DNA of 64,000 bases from Spodoptera frugiperda (GCF_023101765.2 NC_064224.1:6838103-6902102), one strand, 5' to 3'. Positions 11,526-24,599 are shown, counted from the first letter of the stretch. Translations and numbers: made by a program. The notes: a model not told the origin generated them from the sequence alone.

Positions 11526-13211
11526 AATAATATAAAATTGTTCAACGGGCCTCTGCGAGTTGGCTCTTCTTACGCCTTCCAAAGGTCCAGGACCCTGTAG
11601 TCCCGTGCAAAGAAAAGAACTTACAAATATTAGTTTAAGATTTCCTTCCAATTTCCAACCCCTTTTTAAATGTAAAGTTATTATGAAACATTTACTTTTG
11701 GGTACATTTCATCACAAAGAAGTCATCTGAAAGTGAAGTCTTCTTATTAAAATCCCGCAGTGTCTGAAGACCAGGATATACAATCAATATGAAGGATGTC
11801 TTTGTTCAACAGTGGACGTCTTTCGGCTGATGATGACGATGATGACTTTTTTATTTTTAGCAATTTTCCATTTAAAATGCAACATTCGTATTTCTAAGTA
11901 AAAACTTTATTATTAGGGGATTCCACTAAAAATACCTTACTTTTCCTTCACGTAGACTCTTCATTCAGTATGAAAACTCGATGACATAATAATACATTAT
12001 ATATTATTAAATAAACACACTATCGGGAAGCCCCAATATGTTGTAATTGTGATGCATAATAATAAAACAATAAATAAGATTTTTCCTTAACACGTAAGCC
12101 ATTTGATATCTTTTAGAACTTGATTTAGATTTCAGCCATGATCGTCCCACTGCAGGGCAAAGGCCTCCCTACCTACCTTCCACTCTGTTTAAAGCTTTTT
12201 GCGGCAGGCCCAAAAGGAGATGGCGGGACGAACTCGACATCTATGACAAGGACAATCCTGACTTAAAATGATTCCAAAATCCTTGGTCATCACATCAGCC
12301 TCAAGACGTCCACTGCTGAACAAAGGCTCTCCTGCGATAAGCTCCATATTCTTCGGTTGAAAGCGAACCTTAGTGTCAAATCAAATCACTTTAATGCATC
12401 CATAGTGTACAATTTGGTCTTCAGTTTTACAGTATTTGTCTGCATCCCTACGATTAGGAATCCTATTTCCTTATTTTTTTTTTTATTGGAATGTATTTTG
12501 TTTGTTCGATTCGTAGTGTAGAAGATACACGTATTTATAGTATACTTTTTAGTATCTTATCTACATACATACTTACATAACCTAACCACTGTCTCCAATG
12601 GGTGTAGACAGAAACAATGGAACGCCAATTGCTACGATTCCAATACACCTCTTTCGCTTCATCAACAGTCATCAGTCTTTTTATGCATGCTCGTCGGTTA
12701 AATGTACTTTTAATTTGGCCCTTCTTTAATATATTGGTATCTAAAGGAGAAAAAGCCTATTATATTATTTATTTATACGGTGAAACCATGAGCGGAAAGC
12801 TAGTATTAGTAGTTTTATTCATAGAATTTTCGTGACTTGTCTTATAGAGATATAAGAGCTTTTTTTGATCTGCTACTTAATGATGGATTTTACAAACTGC
12901 ATATTTTTTGTGAACGTAGATAATCAAATTTTGTGTACTTTAAAGTTTTTTACGTTATACTGTTTGATTTTTCTATTAATATATTTTTTTTCTTGTCTAC
13001 CTGTCAACCAACACAATTTGCAAAAACATCTTAATAGTTTTCTTGAAAATTATCAAACATCTTGTCAATTACTAGAATACTATTACAAAAAAATGTTGTT
13101 ATGCATCAATAAATCTTTCTAAATTTATTACTTGTAAAACTTTAGAAGTTCCGCTTAGTGTTTTCGTTTTAACAATGTCAGTACTACTTACGGGTTAACT
13201 CATAAGCTTAA

Positions 13212-13365
13212 GGTTGTGCGGTAAATCCGTGAGGGCAGCCCGGATCACGGCCACAGGCAGTGGAGGAACACCGCGGTGGTTTTAGCCGGTAAGAGTCCGG
13301 CACACTCCCCTGGCGTCCCCACCACGTGGGAAGACTATGAGGATTTCCATCGCGTTAAAAAAAAA
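13212..13365 (+). mobile_element. Diverged relative of SINE family B
   Basis: It reads ggtggttttagccggtaaga, gtccggcacactccc and then a run of A. It parallels the family B core with many substitutions. Confidence 0.5.
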
Positions 13366-13692
13366 GAAAGCTTAAGGTTCATATTGATAGCCTATATTTT
13401 TATGGGCTATCAAACATGAAGCTACAAATCTTAGAAGACAGAATACAGGGTAGTGAAACCGCCTGTACTAGCTATTTAATACATATACACATAATAAGTC
13501 TACGTAATATTTATGCACACTGGAGTTTTAAGTCATACGAACAAGCTTGTTAAAACTATTTTGCACCTGTCCCTTTTTTCAATAAGTTTAATGAGGTCAG
13601 TATATGTAGATACTCCTTGGGCGGTATCTACATTATAGCGTAATAAATCCTTTAATCCTTTAAAAAGTTTATTCTGAATGTATACCTAGTCT

Positions 13693-13838
13693 CCAGAGTT
13701 GCGGACCGGGGCTCCGGCTCAAAGCAGGAGAAGGAACGGGGTAGTGTTTAGTCAGTAAGAGTCTGACACTCCCTCTCGCCTCGCCCAAGGCGGGAGAAGC
13801 CATTGGATGATTATCCCATCTCAAAAAAAAAAAATATA
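13693..13838 (+). mobile_element. SINE family B
   Basis: It runs from gttgcggaccggggctccgg through cctcgcccaaggcgggagaa to a poly(A) of 12. Confidence 0.75.
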
Positions 13839-14148
13839 CCAAGTCTATATCTATCTTTCAAACAAAATTAGTTTTACATGAACAACCAATCAACAATTAG
13901 TTAAAACAACCAAAAAATATACTTAAAAAGATTTGTCACACAAACAAAAAGCGATCGACTCCACAGTTTCTTCTATTCAAAAATGCATCTAAACAAAGCT
14001 AGGTAGCGCATCGTAAATGAGTACTCTCTCCTTAACACCGTCCCACTACTGGGGGCCTCTTACGTCAAATCTATATTAGTATACATTCTAAGAACTAAAT
14101 GATAGCGCAGTAGACAGCTCGACTGTTATTTGTCGTAGAAAGCTAGTC

Positions 14149-14430
14149 AGCGACAATGTCTTATTCCTGTTTGTTTGTTTTTTACTTGCATATTCGTATG
14201 TAAACTTTCGCCTTTGTTACTGTTTTTGAGGGTGAAATCCTCATCATCCAATGACTTCCCACGCCTTGGATGAGGCGAGAGGGAATGTTAGCGACAATGT
14301 CTTATTCCTGTTTGTTTGTTTGTCTTTTACTTGCATATTCGTATGTAAACTTTCGCCTTTGTTACTGTTTTTGATCCTCATCATCCAATGACTTTTCCCG
14401 CCTTGGGTGAGGCGAGAGGGAGTGTCAGAC
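14149..14430. repeat. Direct tandem duplication, 141-bp unit
   Basis: agcgacaatgtcttattcct begins at 14149 and again at 14290. The units stay near-identical through the 3' part of a family B SINE. The first unit therefore carries only the SINE end and the second joins the complete SINE. Confidence 0.85.
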
Positions 14431-14600
14431 TCTTACTGACTAAAAACCACCCCGTTCCTACTCCTACTTTTCGAGTCGGAGCCCCGGTAACCCGCTAGGT
14501 AGTCCGCCGCTCCGGGTCAGGTATGAGCCCTTTTGGGTCCCATCTGTGGTGGTTTGATGGGTCTTTGAGGCGCGCACGGAACGCGGCGCGCTGTGAACAT
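14380..14600 (-). mobile_element. SINE family B, long copy with 5' extension
   Basis: The inverse core is followed by ccatctgtggtggtttgatg and ggcgcgcacggaacgcggcg, showing more of the 5' region than other copies. Its 3' end is tandemly duplicated upstream. Confidence 0.7.
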
Positions 14601-15361
14601 ATATTAATGACTCATCCCTTAAAGTATGTAGTTAGTCCAAGAGCCCACAAACCCGCCAAGGAAGGAAGTATCAACAAATGTTATATAAAGCTACTTATTT
14701 AATTAATATCATATAAGTTAAAATTAGTGCTCCACTTGATAAAAGGTGACATCAATGGAAATTCCGAAAACCAATTATTATTTAATATTACCATTTTGGG
14801 ACATAAATACAATGTTTTCACATTGTTGTTTTTCATAATGTAGTTTCCTGTTTTTCAAAAACAAGTATCCATAATTGGCATTTCGATCCATTTTTAATGA
14901 GATTGTGGTTTCAGTATAGATAAATTCACATGACTGTGGTACGATGATCATATATACATGTATGTTAGTAACTATGTAAATATAGCTTCACATCACGCTA
15001 TGAACAACCAGCCATAAACTGACCGTCAAATGTCCGGAAAGATTATACAAAGCAAGACCATGATAAGCTGGATAAATATATGAATTGTCTTTTGGTGGAG
15101 AAGTCGGAAAACAATGTCGGAATTTCCGAATTCGTAATGTAGTTTCGAGATTCGGGGACGTTTTTAGCGTGGTAGCCGTATACATATTATGGTCAGTGCT
15201 CTACAGCAAGTCTACTTATAGAACCCGATGGCCATTAGATCCCTTATAGATGCTGATAGTAGCCACCGGTTTGACTGAGATAAGAATTCAACACTTCTGA
15301 AGTCTTTCGCCAAAAACTAAAAGATTTTCTCCCGAGAGCCAAAATAAGTATAAGCTTTTTT

Positions 15362-15515
15362 GACGGGGAAAATAATCCAATGACTTCTTCCGCCTTAGGC
15401 GAGGCGGGAGGAAGTGTTAGACACTTACTGACTACAAACCATCCCTTTCTTTCTCCTGTTTTGAGCCGGAGCCCCGGTAACCTGTTACGTTGTCCGCAGC
15501 TCCGGTTCGGGCATC
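15362..15515 (-). mobile_element. SINE family B
   Basis: The inverse core contains ccgccttaggcgaggcggga and gagccggagccccggtaacc. Confidence 0.7.
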
Positions 15516-16521
15516 AAAACTAGCCAAAATAAGGACTTGAGACGTGATTCATTCATTCCCAATCTTTCAATTCTGCCGTCATCTCACACAGGTCATAAGG
15601 GTTTGAAATTTAAAGTAACAAACACATTAATCTATGCTTCCAGTGAAAGAACTACGCAATACTTTCGTAGAAAGTTCAATATGTACCACTCACGACTTTT
15701 TTCCGTTGACACATGGCTGCGACCTGGCTGCCAGGATCATGTATAAGTCATTTAAGGCTATTGCTATGACGTGAGGTTGAGGATTTATATTTGTTACTTA
15801 AAGGAATTCTATCAAAATCCATTTGTGTATTATGTTACTGTTGTTATGTAGTATGTTTATAAAATACCTATGAAAATTATAAACTTGCGTAGTATTCTAA
15901 ACAAGAGTTCACTTTATGTACCACTATTTTATTGTATTGTGTAAATTAAAGATTAAATAAATAAATTGTATTATTTTACGTTTACATTTTCGTAATTTAT
16001 CATATTGCGACCTCTTCTGGTAAGTTTAAGAACTTATTACCCATAAAAGTATAACTACCAATCACAAAACATATTTTAAAATTACGCTTGTTTAAAAATT
16101 ACGGAAAATAACACACTGCTCTCTGATTGGTTAAAGTTGCCAGTTGCACGAGGAACACGCGACTTATTCAACCAATCATAGTGGGTTATTGCTTACTTAA
16201 TATTTTCCGGGTTACTTTTGTCAGTTTATAAATGTACGAAAATTTGGACGTAAAATAATACAATTTATCTCTCGTTTAGAAACCTACTTTCATAATTTCC
16301 CTAATAAAAACTGAGCCTACGACCCCCTGATGGTAGGTGTTCACCGTAGTCTAACTTCACCTGCAACACTCAAGCTACCGAAACTGAGAACTATATAGGA
16401 AACTATGTAATTGCGTCATTATTACCGGAGAGGAGGGTGCGTTTATAAGCACAATTACAAGCTAATATACCAATATTAATGTCTCTGGAAATTTTTAAAA
16501 ACCGTTTATTTATAAAGGTCT

Positions 16522-16697
16522 CATAATTACCCCCTTTTCCAATCTTCCCAATCTCCGATTCCCCAACAATCCTTAAATTCCTAACCCTCAAAAGGCCGGC
16601 AACGCACTTGTAACGCCTCTGGTGTTTCGAATGTCCATGGGCGGCGGCGATTCCTTACCATCAGATAATCCATCAGCTCGTTTATGGGCTTATACCA
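16522..16697 (-). mobile_element. SINE-like family A
   Basis: It holds aaaggccggcaacgcac and gtccatgggcggcggcgatt, truncated on one side. The 64-codon ORF here is incidental. Confidence 0.65.
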
Positions 16698-17082
16698 TTA
16701 AAAAAAATACAGTGCAATTTCCAGCACCAAAATTCAACCACTCATCAATCAGCAACATTTACAAATGCACCAAACACGAGCTTAAATTCCAAACTTCCAT
16801 CACGTGCAATAAATAAATTCTCACCAAAACACGCGCGTGTCTAATAAACTCAACAACGAAGTATGTAAACTAAATATCTAAAGAAAAAAAAGTCGCAGCG
16901 AATCTATAGTAATTGTTAAATGGGGGATATATGGCCGTTGCGCAAGAGCGACGTGGAGTGCATTGTTAAGCGGGTGCATTACTATACGGCGCGCGTCCGA
17001 ACGGCGGTGAAAACTCGCCACAACCACGCTAATAGTTACCGAACTATATGTATAACAAATAGAGCTGTTTACCGTTTTTTTT

Positions 17083-17265
17083 GTATCGTGGTAGCCTAAG
17101 AGGTTTAAGACGCCCGCTTCTTAGTAAGAGTGCGGGTTCGAAACCTACTTACGGGAAGAACCAATGTGACTTTTTCCGAGTTATATGTATTATGTGCATA
17201 CTTTCTACGATTATTTAGACACCACTGATAAACGGTGAAGGAAAATATTGTGACGAAACCTTTTT
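17083..17265 (+). mobile_element. tRNA-derived SINE family E
   Basis: A box TAGCCTAAGAGG and B box GGTTCGAAACC form a tRNA-like head. The body (gttatatgtattatgtgcat, ccactgataaacggtgaagg) is cut by a family B copy at 17266. Confidence 0.7.
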
Positions 17266-17334
17266 TTTGAGGGTGAAAAATTCAATCAATGCCTTGTCCC
17301 GCCTTGGGCAAGGCGAGAGGGAGTGTCAGACTAA
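17266..17334 (-). mobile_element. SINE family B, truncated, within family E SINE
   Basis: cccgccttgggcaaggcgag and ggagtgtcagact follow a T-run. It interrupts the SINE at 17083-17265. Confidence 0.7.
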
Positions 17335-17444
17335 CGTCACTTCTAGGTTACTTTTTTATACATAGAAATGACGGGATTTGGGAGCAATTTATACTTCAAA
17401 ACTTTGATAAGTGTTTTCTAAGAATGAATGAATGTTACCTTATA

Positions 17445-17550
17445 TGACATAATATAATACGTGTCTAATATTTTTTCATTACCTAACTGACGGACTAAAT
17501 AGATTTTTAATTGTCATAGCCCGTCATCATCCCTATTCAAATATTCGATC
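17445..17550. repeat. Dispersed repeat family H
   Basis: It shares attacctaactgac and gactaaatagatttttaatt with 23852-23930, and the inverse with 55515-55595. The nature of the element is unknown. Confidence 0.6.
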
Positions 17551-18092
17551 ATTAAATTAAGATCAGGTAAAGTGAACACGTCACAAAGTAATATTGATTA
17601 CAAACATATACATAGAGTAACATATTATTGATTAGAAACCTAGGAACTAGTAATCTAAGCTATAGTACAGACTTGTTTTCTAATAACAGGTGTATCGTCG
17701 CGTACGACTGCGCTTACGTCGCTCGGTTAGGAAAACATACGATAATACATTTCGCTCAGAATTTTTTTACAAGATTTGAATATGAATTATTTATTTTTTG
17801 TTGAGCCTACCTTCAATTTAAGAGGATACACTAACTGTTTATTCTCATATTTTTAAGATTTTCTGTATGTATCATAGTTGGTATGCCTTAATAAATAAAT
17901 AAATTAAGGGATTTATTTGTCTATCACTATTGAAATGCTATTTCAATATTTTTTTCGTGCGTTTTCATGAATAAATACGTAAACTTAAATTAAAAACATC
18001 AATTGGAAATCACTCAAATACTTAGGCTGAATCGTTTTCTGCCATATCTCCATCTTCAAACTGCCGTCCAGACCAAAGAAGTCACACACAAC

Positions 18093-18183
18093 GTCATACC
18101 TTTTATCCTCGAAAGGGTAGGCAGAGGTGCTCATTACGGCACGTAATGCCGCTATACAATGTACACCCACTTCTTCACCATTA
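18093..18183 (-). mobile_element. tRNA-derived SINE family C, body fragment
   Basis: ccttttatcctcgaaagggt and gccgctatacaatgtacacc match the 3' side of the copy at 1543. No head is present. Confidence 0.65.
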
Positions 18184-18589
18184 GTGTCACTAAAGAAGGC
18201 CTATCTTAAATAAGACCTAAAATAATGAAGGTCGAAAGATCCACCAAACCCAAGGTGAAATATCGAACCTAACATAATAATCAATGATGAAACTAACACA
18301 ATCTTTATGAATATGTAATCATTGTTCTACTGATTACTGTGTGAATAAATTTGATGACTCTATGACTAAGCGTGATCTAGGTATTCCCTGAGAATGGCGT
18401 AATGTTATGTTGGTAACTTACAGTTGGCATAATCCACGTCGACAATACGTGGCGAATCTGACAATACCATAATAATAATTATTATTATTGCATATTGCAG
18501 ATTTTTGTTTAGTTGTGAAATGTATAGGGAAAATTAAATCATTAATTATTATTTGATTGCCACGTCGCCTCTCTACAATTTGTAAGTAT

Positions 18590-18739
18590 TTTTTATGGTA
18601 TAAGCCGGTACGAGCTGACGGATCACCTGATGGTAAGCAATCGCCGTCACCCATGGACGCTTAAATCACCAGAGGCGTTACAAATGCGTTGTCGGCCTTT
18701 TGGGGGTTTGGAATTTAAGGGTTGTTGGGTAATCGATCT
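18590..18739 (+). mobile_element. SINE-like family A
   Basis: It shares gatcacctgatggtaagcaa, gcgttgtcggccttttgggg and taagggttgttggg with the other copies. Confidence 0.65.
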
Positions 18740-19200
18740 GGGGGCACGGTAGTGCCCCCGCCAAGACGAGCCAAGCGAAGCGCAAGCGCAAGGGCACTAC
18801 CTACCTTTTCTCGAAGCGCTTCGTCGTATTTTTGAACCTTCATAACTTGAGTTTGGGTTATACCAGATAAACAAAATTTTCAGGATATAATGTCAGTGGT
18901 AGACTTAATAAACCTCTAAAGTTTCAATTGCATAGCTCTTATACTTTAGATTTTATTGATATCTAAAATACCCCGATTTCGTCACTCACTCACTCACTGA
19001 TGATCAACAAAATTCTTAAGGTACTTCCTGAAGTCCTAGAAAACTGAAATTTGGTATGTAAGCTAGTATTAGTACCCAAACAACAAAAAAATCCTAAAAC
19101 TTGGAACTTTTACCCCCAACCCCTTAAACTAGGGGGTGAAAGTTTGTTCGAGACTTCCGCAACTTTTGACGCTAGAGGTCTGAATGCGGCGGCGGAGAGG
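18740..19200. repeat. Repeat-like segment starting with GGGGGCAC hairpin
   Basis: An 8-bp stem, GGGGGCAC (18740-18747) and GTGCCCCC (18752-18759), precedes gcgaagcgc/gcgcttcg words and a GTCACTCACTCACTCACTG run (about 18978). It is probably an old mobile element, with boundaries uncertain. Confidence 0.4.
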
Positions 19201-19206
19201 TTTAAT

Positions 19207-19405
19207 TGTTAGTAGTTTAGTAGGTAAAGGTTTAGATACTAGTGTTTTAATTTTCATTGATAAAAAGTATTAGGATTACGTTTGCAATTTTCTTATAAAT
19301 TTAGTAGTTTAGTAGGTGAAGGTTTAGTTAGGTACGGTACTAGTGTTTTAATTTTCATTGATAAAAAGTATTAGCATTACGTTTGCAATTTTCTCACAAA
19401 TTTAA
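19207..19405. repeat. Two-copy tandem repeat, ~100-bp unit
   Basis: The units 19207-19302 and 19303-19402 share the words tagtttagtaggt, tagtgttttaattttcattg and attacgtttgcaattttct. The stretch 19440-19600 looks like further decayed copies. Confidence 0.7.
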
Positions 19406-19682
19406 TTAAGAAATTCAAAGATTGAATAAGTAGGTATTTGCAATTAAGTAGTATAGGTTAGTAGGTATAATATGTTTATAGTTGTTTATGTAGGTACGAC
19501 ATAGTGAGAATAATTTGATACGTAGGTCATTGTTTAATTTTCATTGTTAATAGGTTTAACTTAAGTAGTTTAGGATTACGTACGGTTTGAATATTGTATA
19601 GTAGGTAGAAAATTACGATATTGATAGTTGTTAATCTAGTGTTAAAAATAATTGAAGAAATATACCCCAAAAAAAGAAAGAA

Positions 19683-19724
19683 AAAATGAGCGACAAAAAA
19701 ATACTTGTATTTGTCGCTCATTTT
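19683..19724. repeat. Perfect 15-bp stem, 12-nt loop hairpin
   Basis: AAAATGAGCGACAAA (19683-19697) pairs perfectly with TTTGTCGCTCATTTT (19710-19724). It lies 30 bp before the foldback element and may be a terminal hairpin of an adjacent element. Confidence 0.75.
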
Positions 19725-19753
19725 ATCTTTCTATCATAAGCAACCTACAAAAA

Positions 19754-20367
19754 GAAATGAAATCCCACAAAAACATTTCATGTTAAATGTTGCCAAGACG
19801 AGACCATATAGCTCGCACTGTCAAAAAGTAATCAGATCCCGTGTAGAGCCAAGTTTCTAACCCTACATGCCCAGACCTAAATCGATAAGCCCTAATTTCA
19901 CACTCAAGTTACGGGGAAATTCTACAGCCATAGCTCGTACTGCGTAGTTCGTAGCGCGTAGCAGAGTTTTTACGCTATAATCTCGTAGGCGTGCAAACCT
20001 TGGACGTAACTGGCGAGTCGGCCGCACCGACTTTTTGCTATTCGTCATATGGGCTTGAGCTTAAAAATCTATTCAATCTTCTAAACTCTTTCCGTGCGGC
20101 CAACTCGCCAGTTACGTCCAAGGTTTGCACGCCTACGAGATTATAGCGTAAAAACTCTGCTACGCGCTACGAACTACGCAGTACGAGCTATGGCTGTAGA
20201 ATTTCCCCGTAACTTGAGTGTGAAATTAGGGCTTATCGATTTAGGTCTGGGCATGTAGGGTTAGAAACTTGGCTCTACACGGGATCTGATTACTTTTTGA
20301 CAGTGCGAGCTATATGGTCTCGTCTTGGCAACATTTAACATGAAATGTTTTTGTGGGATTCTCATTT
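19754..20367. mobile_element. Foldback element, two ~273-bp arms around a 66-bp loop
   Basis: The arms 19754-20027 and 20094-20367 are near-perfect inverted copies, with single mismatches such as ggccgactc against ggccaactc. The loop is 20028-20093. There is no coding capacity; ORFs in it are artefacts of the symmetry. It is probably a non-autonomous DNA transposon. Confidence 0.85.
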
Positions 20368-20749
20368 CGCCTACATCTCAAAGAATAAATAAAGTTTCAA
20401 AAAACCACATCAGAAAAATATTTACATTTGCAACAATTATTACCTAGTTTTTAAACTAAACAAAAAAGTGTGACATTTTGAAAAAAATATCACAAGGACA
20501 ATGCATTATATAACAAAATTAAATATCGATTATATAATACATATTTTTTTTCTTCTACGTTTCAGACTAACAAGGAAATTGAAATACTAAACGACCTAGA
20601 CTTTCAATAAATCTAAATAAATAAATAAGGCTTATTATTAAATATGTATCATTATTGAAATAATGTAGTGATGTGAATTACTTGTGTATCAACTTTTACA
20701 ATTTAAAGAATAATTATAATTTTTTCAGGTATATTGTATCTAGTCTCTA

Positions 20750-20895
20750 AAAATTAGCTGCTACCTAGCGGGTTTACCGGTGCTCCATCTCGAAAAGCAG
20801 GAGTAGGAACGTGGTGGTTTTTAGTCAGTAAGAGTCTAACACTCCCTCTCGTCTCTCCCAAGTCGAGAGAAGTCATTGGATGATGATTTACGGTG
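20750..20895 (+). mobile_element. SINE family B
   Basis: ctacctagcgggtttaccgg and tagtcagtaagagtctaaca are present. Confidence 0.75.
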
Positions 20896-21407
20896 AAAAA
20901 ATAACATCGTGAGGTAAACTTGACGTAAAATTTCAAATTTCAGATCTATATTTTAAAAAGCACAAAATCCTTATATCCTTTAAAATATACACATACATAT
21001 ACAAATGTATCGGAAATACGATGCATTTAGATTTATTCGTAGCATCGTGACGGATTGACGTCATACGAAACGAAATGTGCGTTTGTTTATTCACCCTCAT
21101 GCATTTTATATACGCGAATATATTAATACCATAGTCTTCTTTGGTGTTTCAAAGGTCGATACTAAAATCAAAATCTTTTCAGAATATCGGCCACAAGATA
21201 CACTACAGAACTTAGGCCACCCAAATAGGCCGGTTGGAGGAAAACCTTCAGAGATTTAGGGACATTGAAGTCTGTTGAAACTGTAGCCTTAGTATATGTA
21301 TGAGTTTGCTTTAGAATAGAATATAATAGAATAGTCATTTATTTCTGAGTATATGGCTTTACGTTTAAAGTAATCGAAACGCAAGCGTAGTCAGCGCTTT
21401 GTTTGGT

Positions 21408-21517
21408 CGGCTTAAATAAATCAACCAATCAAAGCGCCGAACGCATTCTCATTTCGACTTCGTTCGGCGTAAACAAATTCATACTAAGTATACTGATTGG
21501 TTGGTTTATTCAAGCCA
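21408..21517. repeat. Inverted repeat around CAACCAATC
   Basis: GGCTTAAATAAATCAACCAA (21408) is mirrored by TTGGTTGGTTTATTCAAGCC (ending 21517), with a 66-bp interior. It is probably an old MITE. Confidence 0.5.
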
Positions 21518-22322
21518 ACCAATCAGAGCACCAAACACGCTTAAGAGTACTGGTTAGATATTAGGTTCTGGTTCTGGTAGCTACCTTATTTTTTTTAAAT
21601 CGCATTCCATAATCATTGTCATCTGAACAAAGCCCTCACTCATGTTCTTATTAAATAGATCAAGAAAAGCTTTTTATTGATTTTCGAGATAAGATATTCA
21701 TATGCAAATCGTGCAACTCTTTGATTATGCAAAAAAGACATTTTATGTCGACTTTAATTAAACATAATAATTCAACCTCACGCCATAAAAAAATCTTAAA
21801 ACTGCATTCATAATTACATTTTATTACTGACATAAAAATCTATAGAAACTTGTCCAAAAATCGAATACTTATTAACAAAAAATATCCGAAGTAATTTTCC
21901 ATTCAAAAGTACAGTTAAAAAGGGATGCAAATACATTCAACAGATATGTGCATCCCTTTCCAACTACACTTGAGAATCGTTCTATAATACTGGCCTAAGA
22001 TTGTTACATATTAATATACAACATAAGATTCTGTGTCCGCCTGTACCTACGGATTGGATATCGTCAGATAAGAAAGCAGTTTTCTCTCGCACTGGGAAAA
22101 GGAAACGTCTCAAGTCGACCCGACCAATAGCGACTAGCTACCGGCATGTGGGGCGACCATTCCATTACTTAGTGTAGGACAGTCCTAGGTGACAATTGCA
22201 CTACTTATAAAATTTAATAGGACTGTCTCATCAGTCGAGTATTTGGTAGCAGGACAACTGAGTTGTTGCGTTTTTTCGATTGGTCACTAAAAGACACGGA
22301 GTTCTATTTATCCATAATAAAA

Positions 22323-22440
22323 GCTACCTCGTTGGTTGTGTGGTCGCAAGTGCCACCAGGCAAGGGGTCTCGGGTTCGATTCTAGAGACGGGCGAAGTAC
22401 AGCAGACCTTTTATTCAGTTTTTCGAAATTTTTTCAGTAG
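22323..22440 (+). mobile_element. tRNA-derived SINE family C
   Basis: It reads ctcgttggttgtgtggtcgc and gggtctcgggttcgattcta, then the body word cagtttttcgaaa. Confidence 0.7.
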
Positions 22441-23851
22441 TTAAGAAGGTGCGACATAATATACCAATGTATGTATGTAAATTATTATTATCCAGGACTA
22501 TCACGTTGCCCTACTTCTCAATTTCTTATTCAGAAGGAATGAGTATTGATGACTAAATTGTTTTAGACTTAGGTATTTTAAAAGTACAGTATTACTCACG
22601 GTACATACTCATATTGTTATTATACGACGTTTATAACATAACATGAGAAAAATATTACACCTTTGTCATAATAAATATTATATAAGTTTCCCTAAACAGT
22701 CCGTGTACGTGCCAAAATGATAGTCAACATACATTTTAAATTTTCCCTATTTACTTCACTTTTACAAAATATTACGTAAATAAAATTTTGTGTTTACAAT
22801 ATGTAATATTTTGTTTATTTGTTATTATTATTTCACTTTTACCTCATATGTATAATTTATTCTGGAATTACGAAATATTATTATATTTTTATAGAATTTT
22901 TGTGTCATTTTTCCTTTTTGAAATATTATATTCGTATAGCACTGAATTCCAAACTAAGGTATATAAATATTAGGAGCGTGTCTAACAATAATAACAAATA
23001 TATTATTAATTAAAAAACACGATTTTCTCACGTAAATCAATGGAGAAAAGCTCTACTAGTTTCGAGTCACAGAGGGACTTTTCATCATGAGCAACGTGCG
23101 CAGACGCGGCGACGTCACGCGGTCTACTAAGTTCATTTGATTTTAAGTTAATTTAGTACGTCTCACGATAGGTATTATACAAATATATTATTACATTAAA
23201 TGAATAAATATACGTAATTTCATTCCAATACGACCTATGTTAACACTGAAACAATTTATTAAATTTTCATTCATAACAATATTTTGTATATTATTTTTAT
23301 AATAATAACAGAAACTATTAATTTATGAGGAAATCAACAACAGAATTACGCGTCAAACAGAGCCTCAAATTAATAAACAATAATTATTTAATGAATTAAA
23401 CTAAATATAGTACAATTTCAACTCATTCATTTTGTAACATATTATGACATAATAATATTTAATTGTTATCCTTGTAAATAGTATTATGAAACATCAAGCA
23501 TTGGCAAAGGGGTAGACAGAGGTATACATGTTATTTTGTAACTCAATTGTTAATAATTATGCTTACAAGTGAGCCGGCCTCATCTACGAAATTGTATAAT
23601 GTTGACATGTAAAGGAGCTGTTTTGTAGTTTATTTACAAAAATAAATTAATAAAGAAGAGACCGAGTTACTAGCGTATTCATATAATTTTTCAGGCCACT
23701 GCTAGGCTCCTATTAGTCATAGTGTGATGATTAGCCAATAGCCTTCCTCGATAAATGCACTATCCGACTAAAAAATAATTTATATATTAGTATAGTAAAT
23801 AGATTAAATAGCATCAATGAGAAATTAAACAGAAATTAAAAAAACGTGTGT

Positions 23852-23930
23852 AATATTTTCATTACCTAACTGACAGACTAAATAGATTTTTAATTTTCAT
23901 ACCCGTCATCATCCCTATTTCAGGAGTGGT
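23852..23930. repeat. Dispersed repeat family H
   Basis: It shares attacctaactgacagac and cccgtcatcatccctatt with the copy at 17445. Confidence 0.6.
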
Positions 23931-24599
23931 ACAATTGAATTACTCTTAACATCCATTCACAAATCAATTCTATTATATAACAATATCGCTCTAAAATTAC
24001 TTAATAACAAGTATTATGTTATTTACGTTACGAATTACTCATAAACATGTTTACGAAGATTTTGTAAAATGCCTAGTCTATATTAGGTTTATTAATGCAT
24101 TATTTTCCGTGATTCAAAAATAAGATACAATACAATGTACATAGTATGTAAACAGTGTCGACGTCAATTCATTCAGCATTTTGTAATTGGGAATAATTAA
24201 TTAACATGTTTACTATTATTTTCCTCTTTGATAACAACACTTTATCTCGTGGAAAAGGTTACCTGTTTCAGATCACTGGGAATTTATTTATTTATTTGTA
24301 TGTATATTTATTGCATTATGTATTTACCAGATATATGTAAATACTAATCTAGTTTATCCTGTTAGTTTGCAAAATTAACTTGTTTGTAAACAATTATTAC
24401 GTGTTATCTAGTAATTCATTTGAAATATTTATTTTCCCCATTTAATTTGAAGCGTGAAATAAACTGCGTAAGGTTTTTCTAAGTGGGGAAAATGGGGTTA
24501 TTGCCGTACACCATTCCACAATTGTATAACTAGAGATTTTTAAAATTAACACTGCATTCTGCCATTAACACTGCATCGGATAAAGGGCAATAAGTTACC

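Larger units (their letters stand above)
10031..13211. other. Gene-free, old LINE scraps and one GC patch
   Basis: A GC-rich patch at 11172-11290 (gcgcaggtgggcgcagttcg) precedes a LINE tail. LINE-tail words gtggacgtct (11813), cactgcagggcaaaggcctc (about 12150) and agacgtccactgctgaacaa (about 12304) remain. ORFs of 60-85 codons are hydrophobic chance frames. Confidence 0.45.
14601..17082. other. Gene-free, GC patch near 16930-17030
   Basis: Apart from the listed SINEs I see no gene. The patch around 16990 (ggcgcgcgtccgaacggcgg) stands out in composition but has no ORF. Confidence 0.4.
20896..24599. other. Gene-free AT-rich stretch
   Basis: Only the inverted repeat at 21408, the SINE at 22323 and a family H repeat were recognised. 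The two overlapping 61-64-codon ORFs at 22788-23013 are Phe/Tyr/Ile-rich and look like AT-rich chance frames. Confidence 0.5.

Noticed and set aside
19000..20000. Possible CRISPR-like or satellite array
   Set aside because: Only two clear tandem units plus decayed ones; no regular spacers, and the window is eukaryotic.
22788..23013. Two overlapping ORFs rich in Phe, Tyr and Ile
   Set aside because: They are typical chance frames in AT-rich DNA, overlapping in different frames with no signal that either is used.
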